Assembly: GCA_014382365.1 (NCBI GenBank)
Contig: JACNJW010000028.1
Location: 154,725-218,724, forward strand
Direction: 5' to 3'
DNA length: 64,000 nt
Source of the DNA: SAR324 cluster bacterium
Lineage (GTDB): Bacteria > SAR324 > NAC60-12
Notes under the pieces: model-generated
What the model was told of the DNA's origin: nothing
Database searches by the model: none
What the model saw: the letters and a program-made list of their open reading frames with translations, nothing else
Shown: piece by piece, positions 36,052 through 46,611 of the stretch
How positions within the stretch are numbered: position 1 is the stretch's first letter
Layout of the letters: every line of letters begins with the position of its first letter
Program-made: the position numbers and the translations under genes

Positions 36052-36760
36052 TAAACTCTCTTGCGGTTACGGATCTTTGACAGTGGTACATGAACTGGAT
36101 CTGAACGTTCGTCAAGGAAGCATTCATGCTCTGGTCGGCGCAAACGGAGCAGGCAAATCTACTACTTTGATGACTATTTCCGGACATGTACAGGTCAAAT
36201 CAGGCAGCATTATGATTGGCTCAGAGAAACTGGATCAAGTACCGACAAAAGAACGGGTTCAGCGGGGAGTCGCTCTCGTGCCTGAAGGCAGACGTTTATT
36301 TTCGGATTTGACAGTCAGGGACAATTTAGAAGTCGGCGGCTACTCCCTGCCCAAAGAAAATATCCCACGTAACTTAGAACGGGTCATGACTATGTTTCCA
36401 CGACTTGGCGAACGTTTAAAGCAGGAATCAGGTTTACTATCCGGTGGTGAACAGCAAATGTTGGCCATTGGCCGCGCTTTGATGGCTGAACCTAAACTGT
36501 TATTACTTGACGAACTTTCACTTGGACTGATGCCGCGTATGGTTGAGGTTTGTTACATTGCACTTCAACAACTCCAGAGCGACGGCATGACGATCCTGTT
36601 AGTGGAGCAAAACACTCAACAAGCCCTTTCAGCAGCAGACGAGGTGACTGTGCTGGAGTCTGGTGCTGTCGCCTGGCAAGGTACTGCAGAAAAAGCGAGA
36701 CAGGATTCAAGTATCATCGAGGCTTATATTGGTTTGAGACGTGAACCAAAAAATGATTGA
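36038..36760 (+). CDS. livF: LIV-type ABC ATPase LivF
   Basis: About 240 residues from the ATG at 36038, chosen because AAGGA lies 8 nt upstream. Walker A 'ALVGANGAGKSTTLMTI', Q-loop and 'GVALVPEGRRLFSDLTVRDN' (LivF hallmark), signature 'LLSGGEQQMLAIGRALM', Walker B 'LLLLDELSLGLMP' with Asp-Glu-Leu in place of Asp-Glu-Pro, and switch 'LLVEQNTQQAL', where the usual His is Gln as in many LivF. It pairs with LivG to power LivHM. Confidence 0.95.
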   Translation: MLKINKLSCGYGSLTVVHELDLNVRQGSIHALVGANGAGKSTTLMTISGHVQVKSGSIMIGSEKLDQVPTKERVQRGVALVPEGRRLFSDLTVRDNLEVGGYSLPKENIPRNLERVMTMFPRLGERLKQESGLLSGGEQQMLAIGRALMAEPKLLLLDELSLGLMPRMVEVCYIALQQLQSDGMTILLVEQNTQQALSAADEVTVLESGAVAWQGTAEKARQDSSIIEAYIGLRREPKND

Positions 36761-36781
36761 TGAAAATATCAGAAACCAGCA

Positions 36782-37996
36782 ATGAGCTTTTCATTCCTTT
36801 ACAATAATGTGCAAATCGCCACCATGACTACGGACAAACCATATGGTTTGATCGAAAATGGTGCTGTAGTTATTTCAGCTGGACTGATTCAGTGGGTCGG
36901 TCCAGAAAAAGAATTACCTGATGATTTTGCAGGACTTCAGGTAAAAAATTTAGAAGGTCGTTTGATAACGCCTGCACTGATCGATTGTCATACCCATTTG
37001 GTCTACGGAGGAAGTCGTGCTACAGAATTTGAATTGCGGCTGAAAGGCGCAAGTTATGAAGAAATTTCCCGAAGCGGTGGTGGAATTATCAGTACGGTAA
37101 CTGCAACCCGCAATGCTTCTGAAGAAGAATTATTCTCACAGTCACTGCCACGTTTCGATGCCCTGCTTGCGGAAGGAGTGGGAACGGTTGAGATAAAATC
37201 CGGTTACGGCCTCGACATTGAAACCGAAATCAAAATGCTGCGTGTTGCCCGTAAATTGGGGAAGGAGCGAAATGTCCGCGTGAAAACATCCTTCCTTGGT
37301 GCTCATGCGATTCCTCCGGAATTTTCAGGTAAAGCGGAGGCTTACATTGATTTTGTTTGTGAAGATGTATTACCGTTTGTGCATGAAGAAAAACTGGCTG
37401 ATACAGTGGATGGTTTTTGCGAAAACATCGCATTCTCTCCAAAGCAGATTTCCAGGGTTTTCGACAAAGCAACAGCTTTGGGCCTGCCTGTAAAACTTCA
37501 TGCGGAGCAGCTTTCCAACCTCGGAGGAGCAGCGCTTGCCGCAAATTTTGGTGCTTTGTCCGCCGATCATTTGGAATATCTTGACGAGGCCGGAGTTCAG
37601 GCATTGTCCAAATCCGGAACGGTCGCAGTCGTTCTTCCTGGAGCATTTTACACCTTAGGTGAAACGCAGTTGCCACCGCTTAATTCTTTGCGAAAAGCGG
37701 GAGTTCCGCTCGCCATTGCGACTGACTGCAATCCCGGTTCGTCTCCATTGACTTCGCTTCTTCTATGCATGAACATGGCCTGTACACTTTTTCGTATGAC
37801 TCCGGAAGAAGCTTTATCAGGAGTAACCCGTGTTGCAGCTCAAGCACTGGGCATTGGAAATGAAGTTGGTACAATTGAAGCGGGTAAAAAAGCTGAATTA
37901 GCGGTTTGGAACGTAGATCAACCCGCTGAACTTGCCTATCAAATGGGGTACAATCCACTTGCAGAAATGCTTGTTGGCCACGGATGGCACCGATAA
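36782..37996 (+). CDS. hutI: Imidazolonepropionase HutI
   Basis: 404 residues, amidohydrolase family. Metal site '[20 protein letters not shown]', then '[19 protein letters not shown]', '[20 protein letters not shown]', '[13 protein letters not shown]', and the Asp of '[12 protein letters not shown]'. It opens the imidazolone ring to give N-formimino-L-glutamate, the third step. It lies 21 bp after livF on the same strand, which ties the transporter to the catabolic genes. Confidence 0.97.
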   Translation: MSFSFLYNNVQIATMTTDKPYGLIENGAVVISAGLIQWVGPEKELPDDFAGLQVKNLEGRLITPALIDCHTHLVYGGSRATEFELRLKGASYEEISRSGGGIISTVTATRNASEEELFSQSLPRFDALLAEGVGTVEIKSGYGLDIETEIKMLRVARKLGKERNVRVKTSFLGAHAIPPEFSGKAEAYIDFVCEDVLPFVHEEKLADTVDGFCENIAFSPKQISRVFDKATALGLPVKLHAEQLSNLGGAALAANFGALSADHLEYLDEAGVQALSKSGTVAVVLPGAFYTLGETQLPPLNSLRKAGVPLAIATDCNPGSSPLTSLLLCMNMACTLFRMTPEEALSGVTRVAAQALGIGNEVGTIEAGKKAELAVWNVDQPAELAYQMGYNPLAEMLVGHGWHR

Positions 37997-38080
37997 AAAG
38001 GAAATATAAAATACTATTAGCCACGGATCATATGCATAAAAAAGGGAATATAAAATGCTATCTGCCACGGATTATACGAA
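37994..38080. repeat. Imperfect ~43-bp tandem duplication between hutI and hutH
   Basis: Two adjacent copies, about 37994-38036 and 38037-38080, share blocks such as AATATAAAAT, CTAT and GCCACGGAT in the same order, with about eight differences and a one-base indel. The first copy includes the hutI stop codon. The remaining gap to hutH (to 38193) holds no gene. Confidence 0.8.
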
Positions 38081-38193
38081 TAAATGATGGCTTCAAAAAA
38101 ACTCTTAAACCCATAGTTTGTCATTTCGACAGTAGGGATAAATCTTAATATTGTTAAGGCGACTGAAACAATCGTAATTATTGGAGAAAAATT

Positions 38194-39762
38194 ATGAGTT
38201 TAAATCTCACTGCGGGAAAGGTCAGTTTGACTGATTTGTCTCAGATTTATTGGAATAGTCCTGCAGTGACCTTAAATCCGGAAGCAAAACAAGCAGTCGA
38301 AAAGGCCGCCGGTATTGTCGAAAAAGCAGCAAATGCCGCTGCTCCAATTTACGGTATCAACACCGGATTCGGCAAACTCTCCGCTATTCGTATTCCTGCG
38401 GAACAAACCGAACTACTGCAAAGAAACCTGATCATCTCGCATTGTTGCGGAGTCGGTGAGCCGCTTCCGGAAAAAATTGTCCGCATGGTAATGGTGCTAA
38501 AACTCCTCTCTTTAGGTCGAGGAGCTTCCGGAGTACGCTGGAAAGTAATTGAACAAATTGAGGTGTTGCTGGAAAAAGGCGTAACCCCGGTTATTCCAGC
38601 ACAGGGCTCGGTTGGAGCCTCCGGAGATCTTGCTCCTTTGGCACATATGACTGCAGTTTTAATCGGAGAAGGCCAGGCAATTTATCAAGGACAGACACTT
38701 TCCGGTGCAGAAGTCTTACAAAAAATTAAGCGTGAACCTTTGGTTTTGCGAGCAAAGGAAGGCTTGGCGATGATCAACGGGACACAAGTTTCCACTGCAT
38801 TGGCTTTGGCAGGTGTGTTTGAGGGCTGGCGCTGCGTCTTAGGCGCATTGATAACGGGAGCACTTTCCACCGATTCAGCCATGGCTTCGACTGCTCCGTT
38901 TCATCCGGACATTCAAACTTTACGCGGACACCAGGGGCAAATCGACGCAGCACAAACTTTACGGAACTTGATGCAGGATTCTGAAATCCGGGAATCTCAC
39001 ATTGATGGAGATGTCCGCGTTCAGGATCCGTATTGTATCCGTTGTCAACCCCAGGTAACCGGTGCATGTCTTGATTTGTTTAGACAGGCTGCAAATACAC
39101 TGTGCATCGAAGCAAATGCCGTCACGGATAATCCACTGGTTCTCTCTGCAAGTGAAGCGGAAACTTCGCTTCAGATTGTTTCCGGAGGCAATTTTCACGC
39201 AGAACCAGTCGCTTTTGCGGCAGACCAAACGGCTTTAGCACTGGCCGAAATAGGAGCAATTTCTCAACGACGTATTGCACTATTGGTTGATCCTAAACTC
39301 AATTTTGGCTTACCTCCTTTTTTGTCTCCGGACGCAGGAGTAAATTCCGGATTTATGGTGGCAGAAATAACTTCTGCAGCTCTAATGTCCGAAAACAAAC
39401 ACCTTGCTAATCCATGTTCAACTGACTCCACTCCGACCAGTGCAGATCAGGAAGACCATGTTTCGATGGCCACACACGCAGCACGACGCTTGCTGACAAT
39501 GAATGATAATCTTGGCCGAATTCTCGGGATTGAACTGATTACTGCAGCGCAGGGTTTGGAGTTCCGCAAAGCGAGCCTTACACCGCTTAGCACGAGTTCA
39601 AACCTGAATCGAGTTTTGGCAGAACTGCGTGAAAACGTTGCATTTCTGGAGGAAGACCGCTTTCTTGCTCCGGATCTGGAAAAAGCTGCAATACTGATCC
39701 GCAGTGGAAAATTGCTGCAAGCAGCAGGTGAAAGACATTTCCCCACTTTGGATAGTGAATGA
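38194..39762 (+). CDS. hutH: Histidine ammonia-lyase HutH
   Basis: 522 residues. The catalytic MIO cofactor forms from Ala-Ser-Gly at residues 142-144 in '[15 protein letters not shown]', the same numbering as in characterised HutH. '[11 protein letters not shown]' near residue 53 contains the active-site Tyr, and '[20 protein letters not shown]' and '[17 protein letters not shown]' are also conserved. It deaminates histidine to urocanate, the first step. A GGAGAAAA site precedes the ATG. Its stop overlaps the hutG start by 4 nt. Confidence 0.98.
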   Translation: MSLNLTAGKVSLTDLSQIYWNSPAVTLNPEAKQAVEKAAGIVEKAANAAAPIYGINTGFGKLSAIRIPAEQTELLQRNLIISHCCGVGEPLPEKIVRMVMVLKLLSLGRGASGVRWKVIEQIEVLLEKGVTPVIPAQGSVGASGDLAPLAHMTAVLIGEGQAIYQGQTLSGAEVLQKIKREPLVLRAKEGLAMINGTQVSTALALAGVFEGWRCVLGALITGALSTDSAMASTAPFHPDIQTLRGHQGQIDAAQTLRNLMQDSEIRESHIDGDVRVQDPYCIRCQPQVTGACLDLFRQAANTLCIEANAVTDNPLVLSASEAETSLQIVSGGNFHAEPVAFAADQTALALAEIGAISQRRIALLVDPKLNFGLPPFLSPDAGVNSGFMVAEITSAALMSENKHLANPCSTDSTPTSADQEDHVSMATHAARRLLTMNDNLGRILGIELITAAQGLEFRKASLTPLSTSSNLNRVLAELRENVAFLEEDRFLAPDLEKAAILIRSGKLLQAAGERHFPTLDSE

Positions 39763-40553
39763 ACCCAGTTCAAATTATAGAGGGTAATAGTCCAGTAATT
39801 CTAGGACAACCACACGGAGGAGTTTTTATTCCGGATCAATTGTCTGAGCATTACAATGAACTCGGACGGGAAATGGCCGACACGGACTGGCACATTCACC
39901 GGCTTTATGACGGTTTACTTCCGGATGCGACAGTCGTAGAAGCTACGTTTTCACGCTATTTGATTGACGCAAACCGTGACCCTTCCGGCAATTCACTTTA
40001 TCCGGGACAGAACACAACTGAGCTTTGCCCAACCGTTGATTTTGAAGGCCGATCAATTTATCAAATTGAGTCCGAACCGGATGAGGGAGAAATAGAAACC
40101 CGCAGGATAAATTATCATGCAGTTTATCACACCGCACTTTCGGAACAAATTGAACGTATTCGTAAAATACATGGTAGGGTTTTGCTCTTCGATTGCCATT
40201 CGATCCGCTCCCGTCTTCCTTTTTTGTTTGAAGGCGAGTTACCGGATTTCAATTTAGGTACCTACAACACCAGCACCTGTGCTCCAGAAATTGAAGCAGT
40301 AGCTTTTGAAATCTGCGCTGGTGCCGACGGTTACAGTCCTGTGTTAAATGGACGATTCAAAGGGGGATGGACAACACGACATTACGGAAAGCCTGAAAAA
40401 GGAATACACGTGATTCAACTGGAATTAGCACAGCAGACATACATGGATGAGTCTGCACCATGGCTTTATCATGAGGAAAAAGCGGCAAAATTGCGGGTGA
40501 ATTTAAAAAAACTACTGCGTTCTCTTGAACAAACTATTATAAGCTTAACCTGA
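39759..40553 (+). CDS. hutG: N-formylglutamate deformylase HutG
   Basis: 264 residues of the N-formylglutamate amidohydrolase family: '[20 protein letters not shown]', '[15 protein letters not shown]', '[12 protein letters not shown]', '[20 protein letters not shown]' and '[19 protein letters not shown]'. It cleaves N-formyl-L-glutamate to glutamate and formate. Its presence with HutF shows the five-step route. ATGA overlap with hutH; 12 bp to hutU. Confidence 0.96.
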   Translation: MNPVQIIEGNSPVILGQPHGGVFIPDQLSEHYNELGREMADTDWHIHRLYDGLLPDATVVEATFSRYLIDANRDPSGNSLYPGQNTTELCPTVDFEGRSIYQIESEPDEGEIETRRINYHAVYHTALSEQIERIRKIHGRVLLFDCHSIRSRLPFLFEGELPDFNLGTYNTSTCAPEIEAVAFEICAGADGYSPVLNGRFKGGWTTRHYGKPEKGIHVIQLELAQQTYMDESAPWLYHEEKAAKLRVNLKKLLRSLEQTIISLT

Positions 40554-40565
40554 ATATAAAAAAAC

Positions 40566-42236
40566 ATGTCTAACACAAACAAGTCCAGAACCATCCGTGC
40601 ACCACGTGGTACAGAACTCAGCTGCCGTTCCTGGCTGACAGAAGCTCCATACAGAATGATTATGAACAATCTTGATCCGGACGTTGCGGAAAATCCGGAC
40701 GAATTGATTGTCTACGGCGGAATCGGAAAAGCCGCAAGAACCTGGAAGGATTTTGACTTGATCCTGGAAACACTGAAAACTCTCGGTGATGACGAAACGA
40801 TGCTGGTACAGTCGGGAAAACCGGTCGGCGTTTTTCGAACACATGCTGACGCACCGCGTGTTTTGATTGCCAACTCAAACTTGGTTCCGCACTGGGCAAC
40901 AATGGATCATTTCAATGAACTGGACCGTAAAGGTTTGATGATGTTCGGTCAAATGACTGCAGGAAGCTGGATTTACATCGCTTCACAAGGCATTGTGCAG
41001 GGAACATATGAAACCTTCGTTGAAGCAGGACGACAGCATTTTAACGGAAATTTGAGAGGACGCTGGTTTCTGACTGCCGGATTGGGCGGAATGGGCGGTG
41101 CGCAGCCTTTAGCGGCCACGATGGCCGGTGCATCATGTTTGGCAGTTGAGTGTGATTCAAGCAGAATTGATTTCCGTCTACGTACAAAATATCTTGATGA
41201 AAGGGCGGAAACTTTAGACGAAGCACTTGAAATATTGGAGCATGCAAAAAGTGAAAACCGTGCCGTTTCGGTCGGACTGCTTGGTAATGCCGCAGAAGTG
41301 GTTCCGGAAATGGTTAAACGCGGAATCCGTCCGGACTTAGTCACAGACCAAACTTCAGCACACGATCTGGTGCATGGTTATTTGCCTCTGGGCTGGACAG
41401 TAGAGGAATGGCGTTCTCAACAAAAAAGCGATCCGAAAAAGATCGAAAAAGCCGCTCGTGCTTCGATAAAAATTCATGTAGAAGCAATGCTTGAATTTTG
41501 GAACCAGGGTATTCCTACTGTGGATTACGGCAATAACATCCGCCAGTTTGCTTTAGAGGAAGGTGTTAAAAACGCTTTTGATTTTCCGGGATTTGTTCCG
41601 GCATATATCCGGCCTTTATTTTGCCGTGGTGTGGGGCCGTTCCGCTGGGTTGCGCTTTCAGGTGATCCGGAAGACATTTACCGAACCGATGCAAAAGTCA
41701 AAGAGTTGATCCCGGATGATCCGCACCTTCACAATTGGATCGACATGGCGCAGGAACGAATTTCCTTTCAGGGACTTCCGGCACGAATTTGCTGGGTTGG
41801 ACTTGGTGACCGTCACCGGCTTGGACTTGCCTTCAACGAAATGGTGGCCAACGGAGAGTTGAAAGCTCCTGTTGTGATTGGTCGCGATCATCTTGATTCC
41901 GGTTCAGTCGCCTCGCCGAATCGGGAAACCGAGTCGATGCAGGACGGTTCAGACGCAGTTTCGGATTGGCCGTTGCTGAACGCTTTGTTGAATTGTGCAT
42001 CCGGAGCAACGTGGGTCAGTTTTCATCATGGAGGCGGAGTCGGCATCGGTTTCAGTCAACATGCCGGATTAGTGATTTGTTGCGACGGCACTCCGGAAGC
42101 GGCAAAGCGAATTGAGCGTGTTTTATGGAATGATCCGGCAACCGGTGTAATGCGCCATGCCGATGCGGGTTATCAGATGGCGCAGGAATGTGCACGGGAA
42201 AAAGGTCTTCGGCTTCCGGGTATTTTGGAACGATAA
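40566..42236 (+). CDS. hutU: Urocanate hydratase HutU
   Basis: 556 residues, the family's usual length. '[20 protein letters not shown]', '[16 protein letters not shown]', '[20 protein letters not shown]' (NAD+ binding), and '[21 protein letters not shown]' with the conserved active-site Cys region. The enzyme uses tightly bound NAD+ as electrophile to hydrate urocanate to imidazolonepropionate, the second step. Last gene of the operon; it converges on the RecB-like gene with about 100 bp between stops. Confidence 0.98.
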   Translation: MSNTNKSRTIRAPRGTELSCRSWLTEAPYRMIMNNLDPDVAENPDELIVYGGIGKAARTWKDFDLILETLKTLGDDETMLVQSGKPVGVFRTHADAPRVLIANSNLVPHWATMDHFNELDRKGLMMFGQMTAGSWIYIASQGIVQGTYETFVEAGRQHFNGNLRGRWFLTAGLGGMGGAQPLAATMAGASCLAVECDSSRIDFRLRTKYLDERAETLDEALEILEHAKSENRAVSVGLLGNAAEVVPEMVKRGIRPDLVTDQTSAHDLVHGYLPLGWTVEEWRSQQKSDPKKIEKAARASIKIHVEAMLEFWNQGIPTVDYGNNIRQFALEEGVKNAFDFPGFVPAYIRPLFCRGVGPFRWVALSGDPEDIYRTDAKVKELIPDDPHLHNWIDMAQERISFQGLPARICWVGLGDRHRLGLAFNEMVANGELKAPVVIGRDHLDSGSVASPNRETESMQDGSDAVSDWPLLNALLNCASGATWVSFHHGGGVGIGFSQHAGLVICCDGTPEAAKRIERVLWNDPATGVMRHADAGYQMAQECAREKGLRLPGILER

Positions 42237-42334
42237 AATATTATTAATTATCTCTTCATCAATAATTTACTAGACGCAAATGCTATTCAAAGTCCATTAG
42301 CAATTAAAGGGATACAATATTTATCTCTATTGTT

Positions 42335-45300
42335 TTAATACTGTTCGTGACGCAAACTGTTTTCATAGTCCTTTAGTTCCAGCCAGCTTGGACGTTTGAA
42401 AAACATACCTGTTTTTTGAGGCATTCCACGCAAAAAAATGTAGAGTACGCCTCCGAATTTTTGCTGATATTTTTCTTCACAGTCCAATTTGAACCAGTAT
42501 GAGGTTGCCAGAGTGTAAATCTGCAGCTGCAGTTGATAGTGCCGCAAAACCTCACGTTCCAATGTCGGTTGTTGATAATCTGTCAGCAGATTGCTTTTCC
42601 AGTCCAACAGATAAATCAGTCCCTGATGTTCAAACACATAATCAATTGAGCCACGCAGAAAACCTTTTTCAACTTGCCAACCTTCCACTTTTTCAGCAAC
42701 CTCCAGACCAAAATCCTGAGTCTGCAGACTGTTTAAAACATTATATTTTTGCTCTTCTTTATCAAGTCCTTCGCCTTCCGGAATCGGAAAACAAAAATCA
42801 GTTTCTCTTAAAAAACACTCACTGTCGGCCAGTTCCAGTACCAGTGCAGATGTTGTGGTTCCCAGCCGGACTGGAACACGCAGAGTACTCCAGATAATTT
42901 CTGCGATGCGTGGTAATGTTTCTAGAGAACGTCCATAGCGTTCCCTAAATGAATCCAACAGACGATGCACCGCCGTGTTTGCCAGCCAATCTTCTGGAGA
43001 GCTGCTGGTTTTAACGGTGTTGAAATCCACCAGTTCAAGTAATTCATGCAGCATATTTCCGGTTTGCATCCCTCCCGGCAACTGATCTTTATAAGTCTCT
43101 GATATTGAATCTGTTTTACTTATCTCAAGTGCCTCCGCTGTAACGGGCAACAAATCCGCGTTTTCCGATAATCTCCTTACATTGGATTCATCATTTTCAC
43201 GACGTTCCCCCAAATCCGTTTCTGAGCGAATTTCAACCGGCAAAAGGCCGATAGCAGCCTGTTCCTCAATACCCGCCTCCTGCTCCTCTTTTTTCCTGTT
43301 CATCCTGCTGAAAGAACTAACTACAAAGCCTCTCTTTTTATAACGCAACCGACTGAAGAATTGTGTGTTACTTTTAATCTCCGCTATAATTTCCGGAACC
43401 TCAGGCAGTTCAGGCGGATTCCATTTTTTCAATTTTTCCAATTCAATTTTGCTAATATCAACAGATTTTTCTGGAGCAGAATTTTCCACATAGCTGTAGC
43501 TGAATTCTGAATTATCCGCACCTGCCGAAATTTCTGCTTTGATGACAGACAACTGATCATTAAGCAGGGAATATCCTCCATTAATTTTGCAGGCCCGTTT
43601 ACCTGAATTTCCAAAAACATAATCTGCAAATGGCAGATAGAGCCGCCCGCAGGCACGGGTAACGGCAACATAAAGCAAGCGCTGTTGCTCAGCATCAATT
43701 TGCCACTGATGTTCAGCAGGCACATTTTTGTTGAGCAGGTCAATGACAGGTTCCCAGGCTGCATCATGATAAAACTGCAGCGTATTTTTTTTGTTTGCGC
43801 TGAGTCCGCCAAATAAAAACACCACTGGAAATTCCAAACCTTTGGCAGCATGCATTGTCATCAGTTGAACTGCATTCCTTTCACTTTCCAGTCGTAGTAA
43901 ATTTTCATTTTCACCAGGATCTTCTTTGGCCTCAATATAGCGCCGCAACAATAAAATCAGCTCTGACAAATCAAGATGCCGCTCCATGACCTGCCTGTTC
44001 AGTACTTCAAACAAATGCACATAATTTGTCACACTTCGCTCATCACCACCCAGCAACAATTCCCGTTCAACTAATTTAGTCCGCAACAAAACTTCGTCAA
44101 AAAGTTTTCTGAAGCGCCTGGCTTCCGCCATGGCATTCCATTGTTGTAGTTGATGTAAAAACTCGGAATCCCAGCTGAAATTTTTTGAAAACTGCTGTAT
44201 GTCGGCGCCAAAAAATCGAGTCAGCCACAACTTTGCCGAACGTGAATGATCTGCAGGATTGGCTACTGCATCCAGCAAAGTTAAAATCTCCTGTGCTTCT
44301 CTGCCAAAAAACAACCCCTTCTGTTTGTAGAACGCAAAGGCGATTCCCTGTCTTCGTAGGGCTTTTGCAAGCATTTCGCCCTCATTACTTTGGCGGAAAA
44401 GTATACAAACATCCTGTTCACGTAAAAGACGCTCACCTTCAGCATCCTGCCAGAGCGGCCTCGAAGACTCACTTTCAGCATGACGCAGGAGCATTTTGAT
44501 TTCCTGCGCAATGGCCTCAGCAAAGCGGCGGTTCGCATTTACCGTCTGCTCATCCAGAAACACATTTAAGAAAGCACTTTCTTCAGTTTCGTTAAGCTCC
44601 TGTTTCATAGCCACTGCAACTTCCTGCAGAAAGTCTGCTTTGCCAAAATATTTTTTTGCAAAGAGTGGACTGCATAAATCCAGTTTCTCAGGAGCAATTA
44701 GAGGTTTTTTAAGTTTTTTCTGTGCAGCAATTTTTTTTCCGGAAACAGAAAACTGGGGCAGTAATTCCAGCAGGTGAATTGCATTACGATTTTCTGTTTC
44801 ATCTTTCAACTCCAACTCCGGTTTACCGCAACCCACCTGCTGATAAAGTATTTCCCGCTCCTCCGGAAACCATAAATCAGAGCAAAATACCTTATTCAAA
44901 CCGGATAGTAAATTTTTTGTAGAACGGAAGTTCTTTTTCAGACTAAAAGGCAACTGTGCGGTTTTTTTCTCAAATGTTGTACGTGCCTGCAGGTAGGTAA
45001 AGATATCTGCACCGCGGAAAGAGTAAATTGCCTGTTTTGGATCTCCAATTACAATCAGACGCTGCTCCGTACTTTCCAAAAACAGTTGGCGGAAGATAGA
45101 CCACTGCCTGCGGTCTGTGTCCTGAAACTCATCTACAATTGCACAAAGATATTTTTTACGAACCGCCTTTGTGAGTGGAGTTGGATCTTTAGTTTCTGTA
45201 GTATGTGGAAGAACCTGTTCCTCCACTAGACGCAGCAGGTCATCAAAATCAAATAAGCCCTGCTCCAGTTTTAGCTGCTGTATTTCATAACGCACAACCT

Positions 45301-46432
45301 GCAGAACCTGTTGTGTTACCCAGGCTTTTAAAATTGTTTTAGTGTCACCGTTGAAATTATTTTGCTGCAGTAATTTTTCACATTCTACCAGAGCGGTAAT
45401 CCAACTCCGTTCAGCTGGCGGAAATTCCTGCGGATTGAGCCATTGTTCTCCGTCCTTCAAAACTTTATTGCATTTAGGATTTGTAACAGCATCTAATTCC
45501 AGTCCAAAAATGCTCAGCAAATTTTCCGAAACCGGACTGCCGGCATGAGCCTCAGACAGACATGCTAAAAGCAGTTCAATGTTACGGAAAGATTTTTTAC
45601 TGGAGTTCCCGTTAAGTGCAGTTGAATTGAAGACAGTACGGATTGGATGTTCTTTTGAATTTTGTTTACGCAGATTTAGATCTTGAGCAACCAAGGTCTT
45701 CCAGTGCACCGTGAATTCCTTGAGATACGACTCAAACCCTGGTAACGTTGGTACAAATTTTCCATCTCTGGACAGCAAATAATGGATGTCCTTTTCCAGG
45801 GAATCAAGATTGCCCTCTGCATGTTTTACATAGAGAGAGAAAAGTTCAGAAACAGCAGTGTTTTGAGAAAGCAGTTCTCTGCGCATAAACCGTCGAAAAA
45901 CTTCCGTAAACAGCAGGTTTGTGTCACACAATTCCTGTTCAAACAGTTGACGATTTTCAAAAGCAAATTCCCGCAAAACACGTTTGCAGAAACCATGAAT
46001 TGTGTAAACAGGAACTGAGTCAAAATCCAGCAATGCTGCTTTTATTTGTTCTAGACCCTGAGTCTTAATTTCCCAAAATGGGCCTTCCGGTATTGTCTGG
46101 AAAGATTCTGAATCCTTTTCACAGACTGCTAATAAGTCCCGCAGCTTTGTGCGCAGGCGCAAACGCAGTTCTGCAGTTGCTTTTTCTGTAAAGGTCACCA
46201 ACAGAATACTCTTGAGTGCTATTCCCTGCTCCAACACCAAATCCAGAACTAACTCGACTAGTGCAAAGGTTTTCCCAGTGCCTGCTGATGCTTCAATAAC
46301 GGCAAATCTGTCAGCTTTACTGCAGAAATTTCTGTTAACACTAGCCTCACCAACTGAAGATTCCTGGACTTGCTGGAACAATTCAGACTTTTTTGGAATA
46401 TAAACTGAGTGAGGTAATTTTATTACAGACAT
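42335..46432 (-). CDS. recB: RecB-like UvrD-family helicase/nuclease
   Basis: 1365 residues, longer than E. coli RecB (about 1180). Walker A is 'VIEASAGTGKTFALVELVL' (about 45-63), then 'LLVTFTEKATAELRLRLRTK' (motif Ia), Walker B 'CAIVDEFQDTDRRQWSIF' (about 430), 'LIVIGDPKQAIYSFRGADIF' (motif III), and 'VQLMTMHAAKGLEFPVVFLF' (motif V). A RecB-type nuclease follows at about 1265-1285 ('GSIDYVFEHQGLIYLLDWKS', Asp plus Asp-x-Lys). It resects double-strand breaks. No recC or recD gene lies beside it, so its partners must be elsewhere or it belongs to an AddA-like variant. Confidence 0.9.
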   Translation of the reverse strand: MSVIKLPHSVYIPKKSELFQQVQESSVGEASVNRNFCSKADRFAVIEASAGTGKTFALVELVLDLVLEQGIALKSILLVTFTEKATAELRLRLRTKLRDLLAVCEKDSESFQTIPEGPFWEIKTQGLEQIKAALLDFDSVPVYTIHGFCKRVLREFAFENRQLFEQELCDTNLLFTEVFRRFMRRELLSQNTAVSELFSLYVKHAEGNLDSLEKDIHYLLSRDGKFVPTLPGFESYLKEFTVHWKTLVAQDLNLRKQNSKEHPIRTVFNSTALNGNSSKKSFRNIELLLACLSEAHAGSPVSENLLSIFGLELDAVTNPKCNKVLKDGEQWLNPQEFPPAERSWITALVECEKLLQQNNFNGDTKTILKAWVTQQVLQVVRYEIQQLKLEQGLFDFDDLLRLVEEQVLPHTTETKDPTPLTKAVRKKYLCAIVDEFQDTDRRQWSIFRQLFLESTEQRLIVIGDPKQAIYSFRGADIFTYLQARTTFEKKTAQLPFSLKKNFRSTKNLLSGLNKVFCSDLWFPEEREILYQQVGCGKPELELKDETENRNAIHLLELLPQFSVSGKKIAAQKKLKKPLIAPEKLDLCSPLFAKKYFGKADFLQEVAVAMKQELNETEESAFLNVFLDEQTVNANRRFAEAIAQEIKMLLRHAESESSRPLWQDAEGERLLREQDVCILFRQSNEGEMLAKALRRQGIAFAFYKQKGLFFGREAQEILTLLDAVANPADHSRSAKLWLTRFFGADIQQFSKNFSWDSEFLHQLQQWNAMAEARRFRKLFDEVLLRTKLVERELLLGGDERSVTNYVHLFEVLNRQVMERHLDLSELILLLRRYIEAKEDPGENENLLRLESERNAVQLMTMHAAKGLEFPVVFLFGGLSANKKNTLQFYHDAAWEPVIDLLNKNVPAEHQWQIDAEQQRLLYVAVTRACGRLYLPFADYVFGNSGKRACKINGGYSLLNDQLSVIKAEISAGADNSEFSYSYVENSAPEKSVDISKIELEKLKKWNPPELPEVPEIIAEIKSNTQFFSRLRYKKRGFVVSSFSRMNRKKEEQEAGIEEQAAIGLLPVEIRSETDLGERRENDESNVRRLSENADLLPVTAEALEISKTDSISETYKDQLPGGMQTGNMLHELLELVDFNTVKTSSSPEDWLANTAVHRLLDSFRERYGRSLETLPRIAEIIWSTLRVPVRLGTTTSALVLELADSECFLRETDFCFPIPEGEGLDKEEQKYNVLNSLQTQDFGLEVAEKVEGWQVEKGFLRGSIDYVFEHQGLIYLLDWKSNLLTDYQQPTLEREVLRHYQLQLQIYTLATSYWFKLDCEEKYQQKFGGVLYIFLRGMPQKTGMFFKRPSWLELKDYENSLRHEQY

Positions 46433-46611
46433 TTGGGTTAATATACTCTTCCATTCGAGGTTGCTTAATGACTTTGCATTCTAATACACCCGTCTGGACA
46501 TTACAACTATTCCAAGCTTGCAAAGATAGTTAATAACTTGTCCTTATCCGGATTTCATCTTAGAATGCAGGCTTATTTTTGCAGCTTTAATTCCCTTCAG
46601 GCACACCAATC

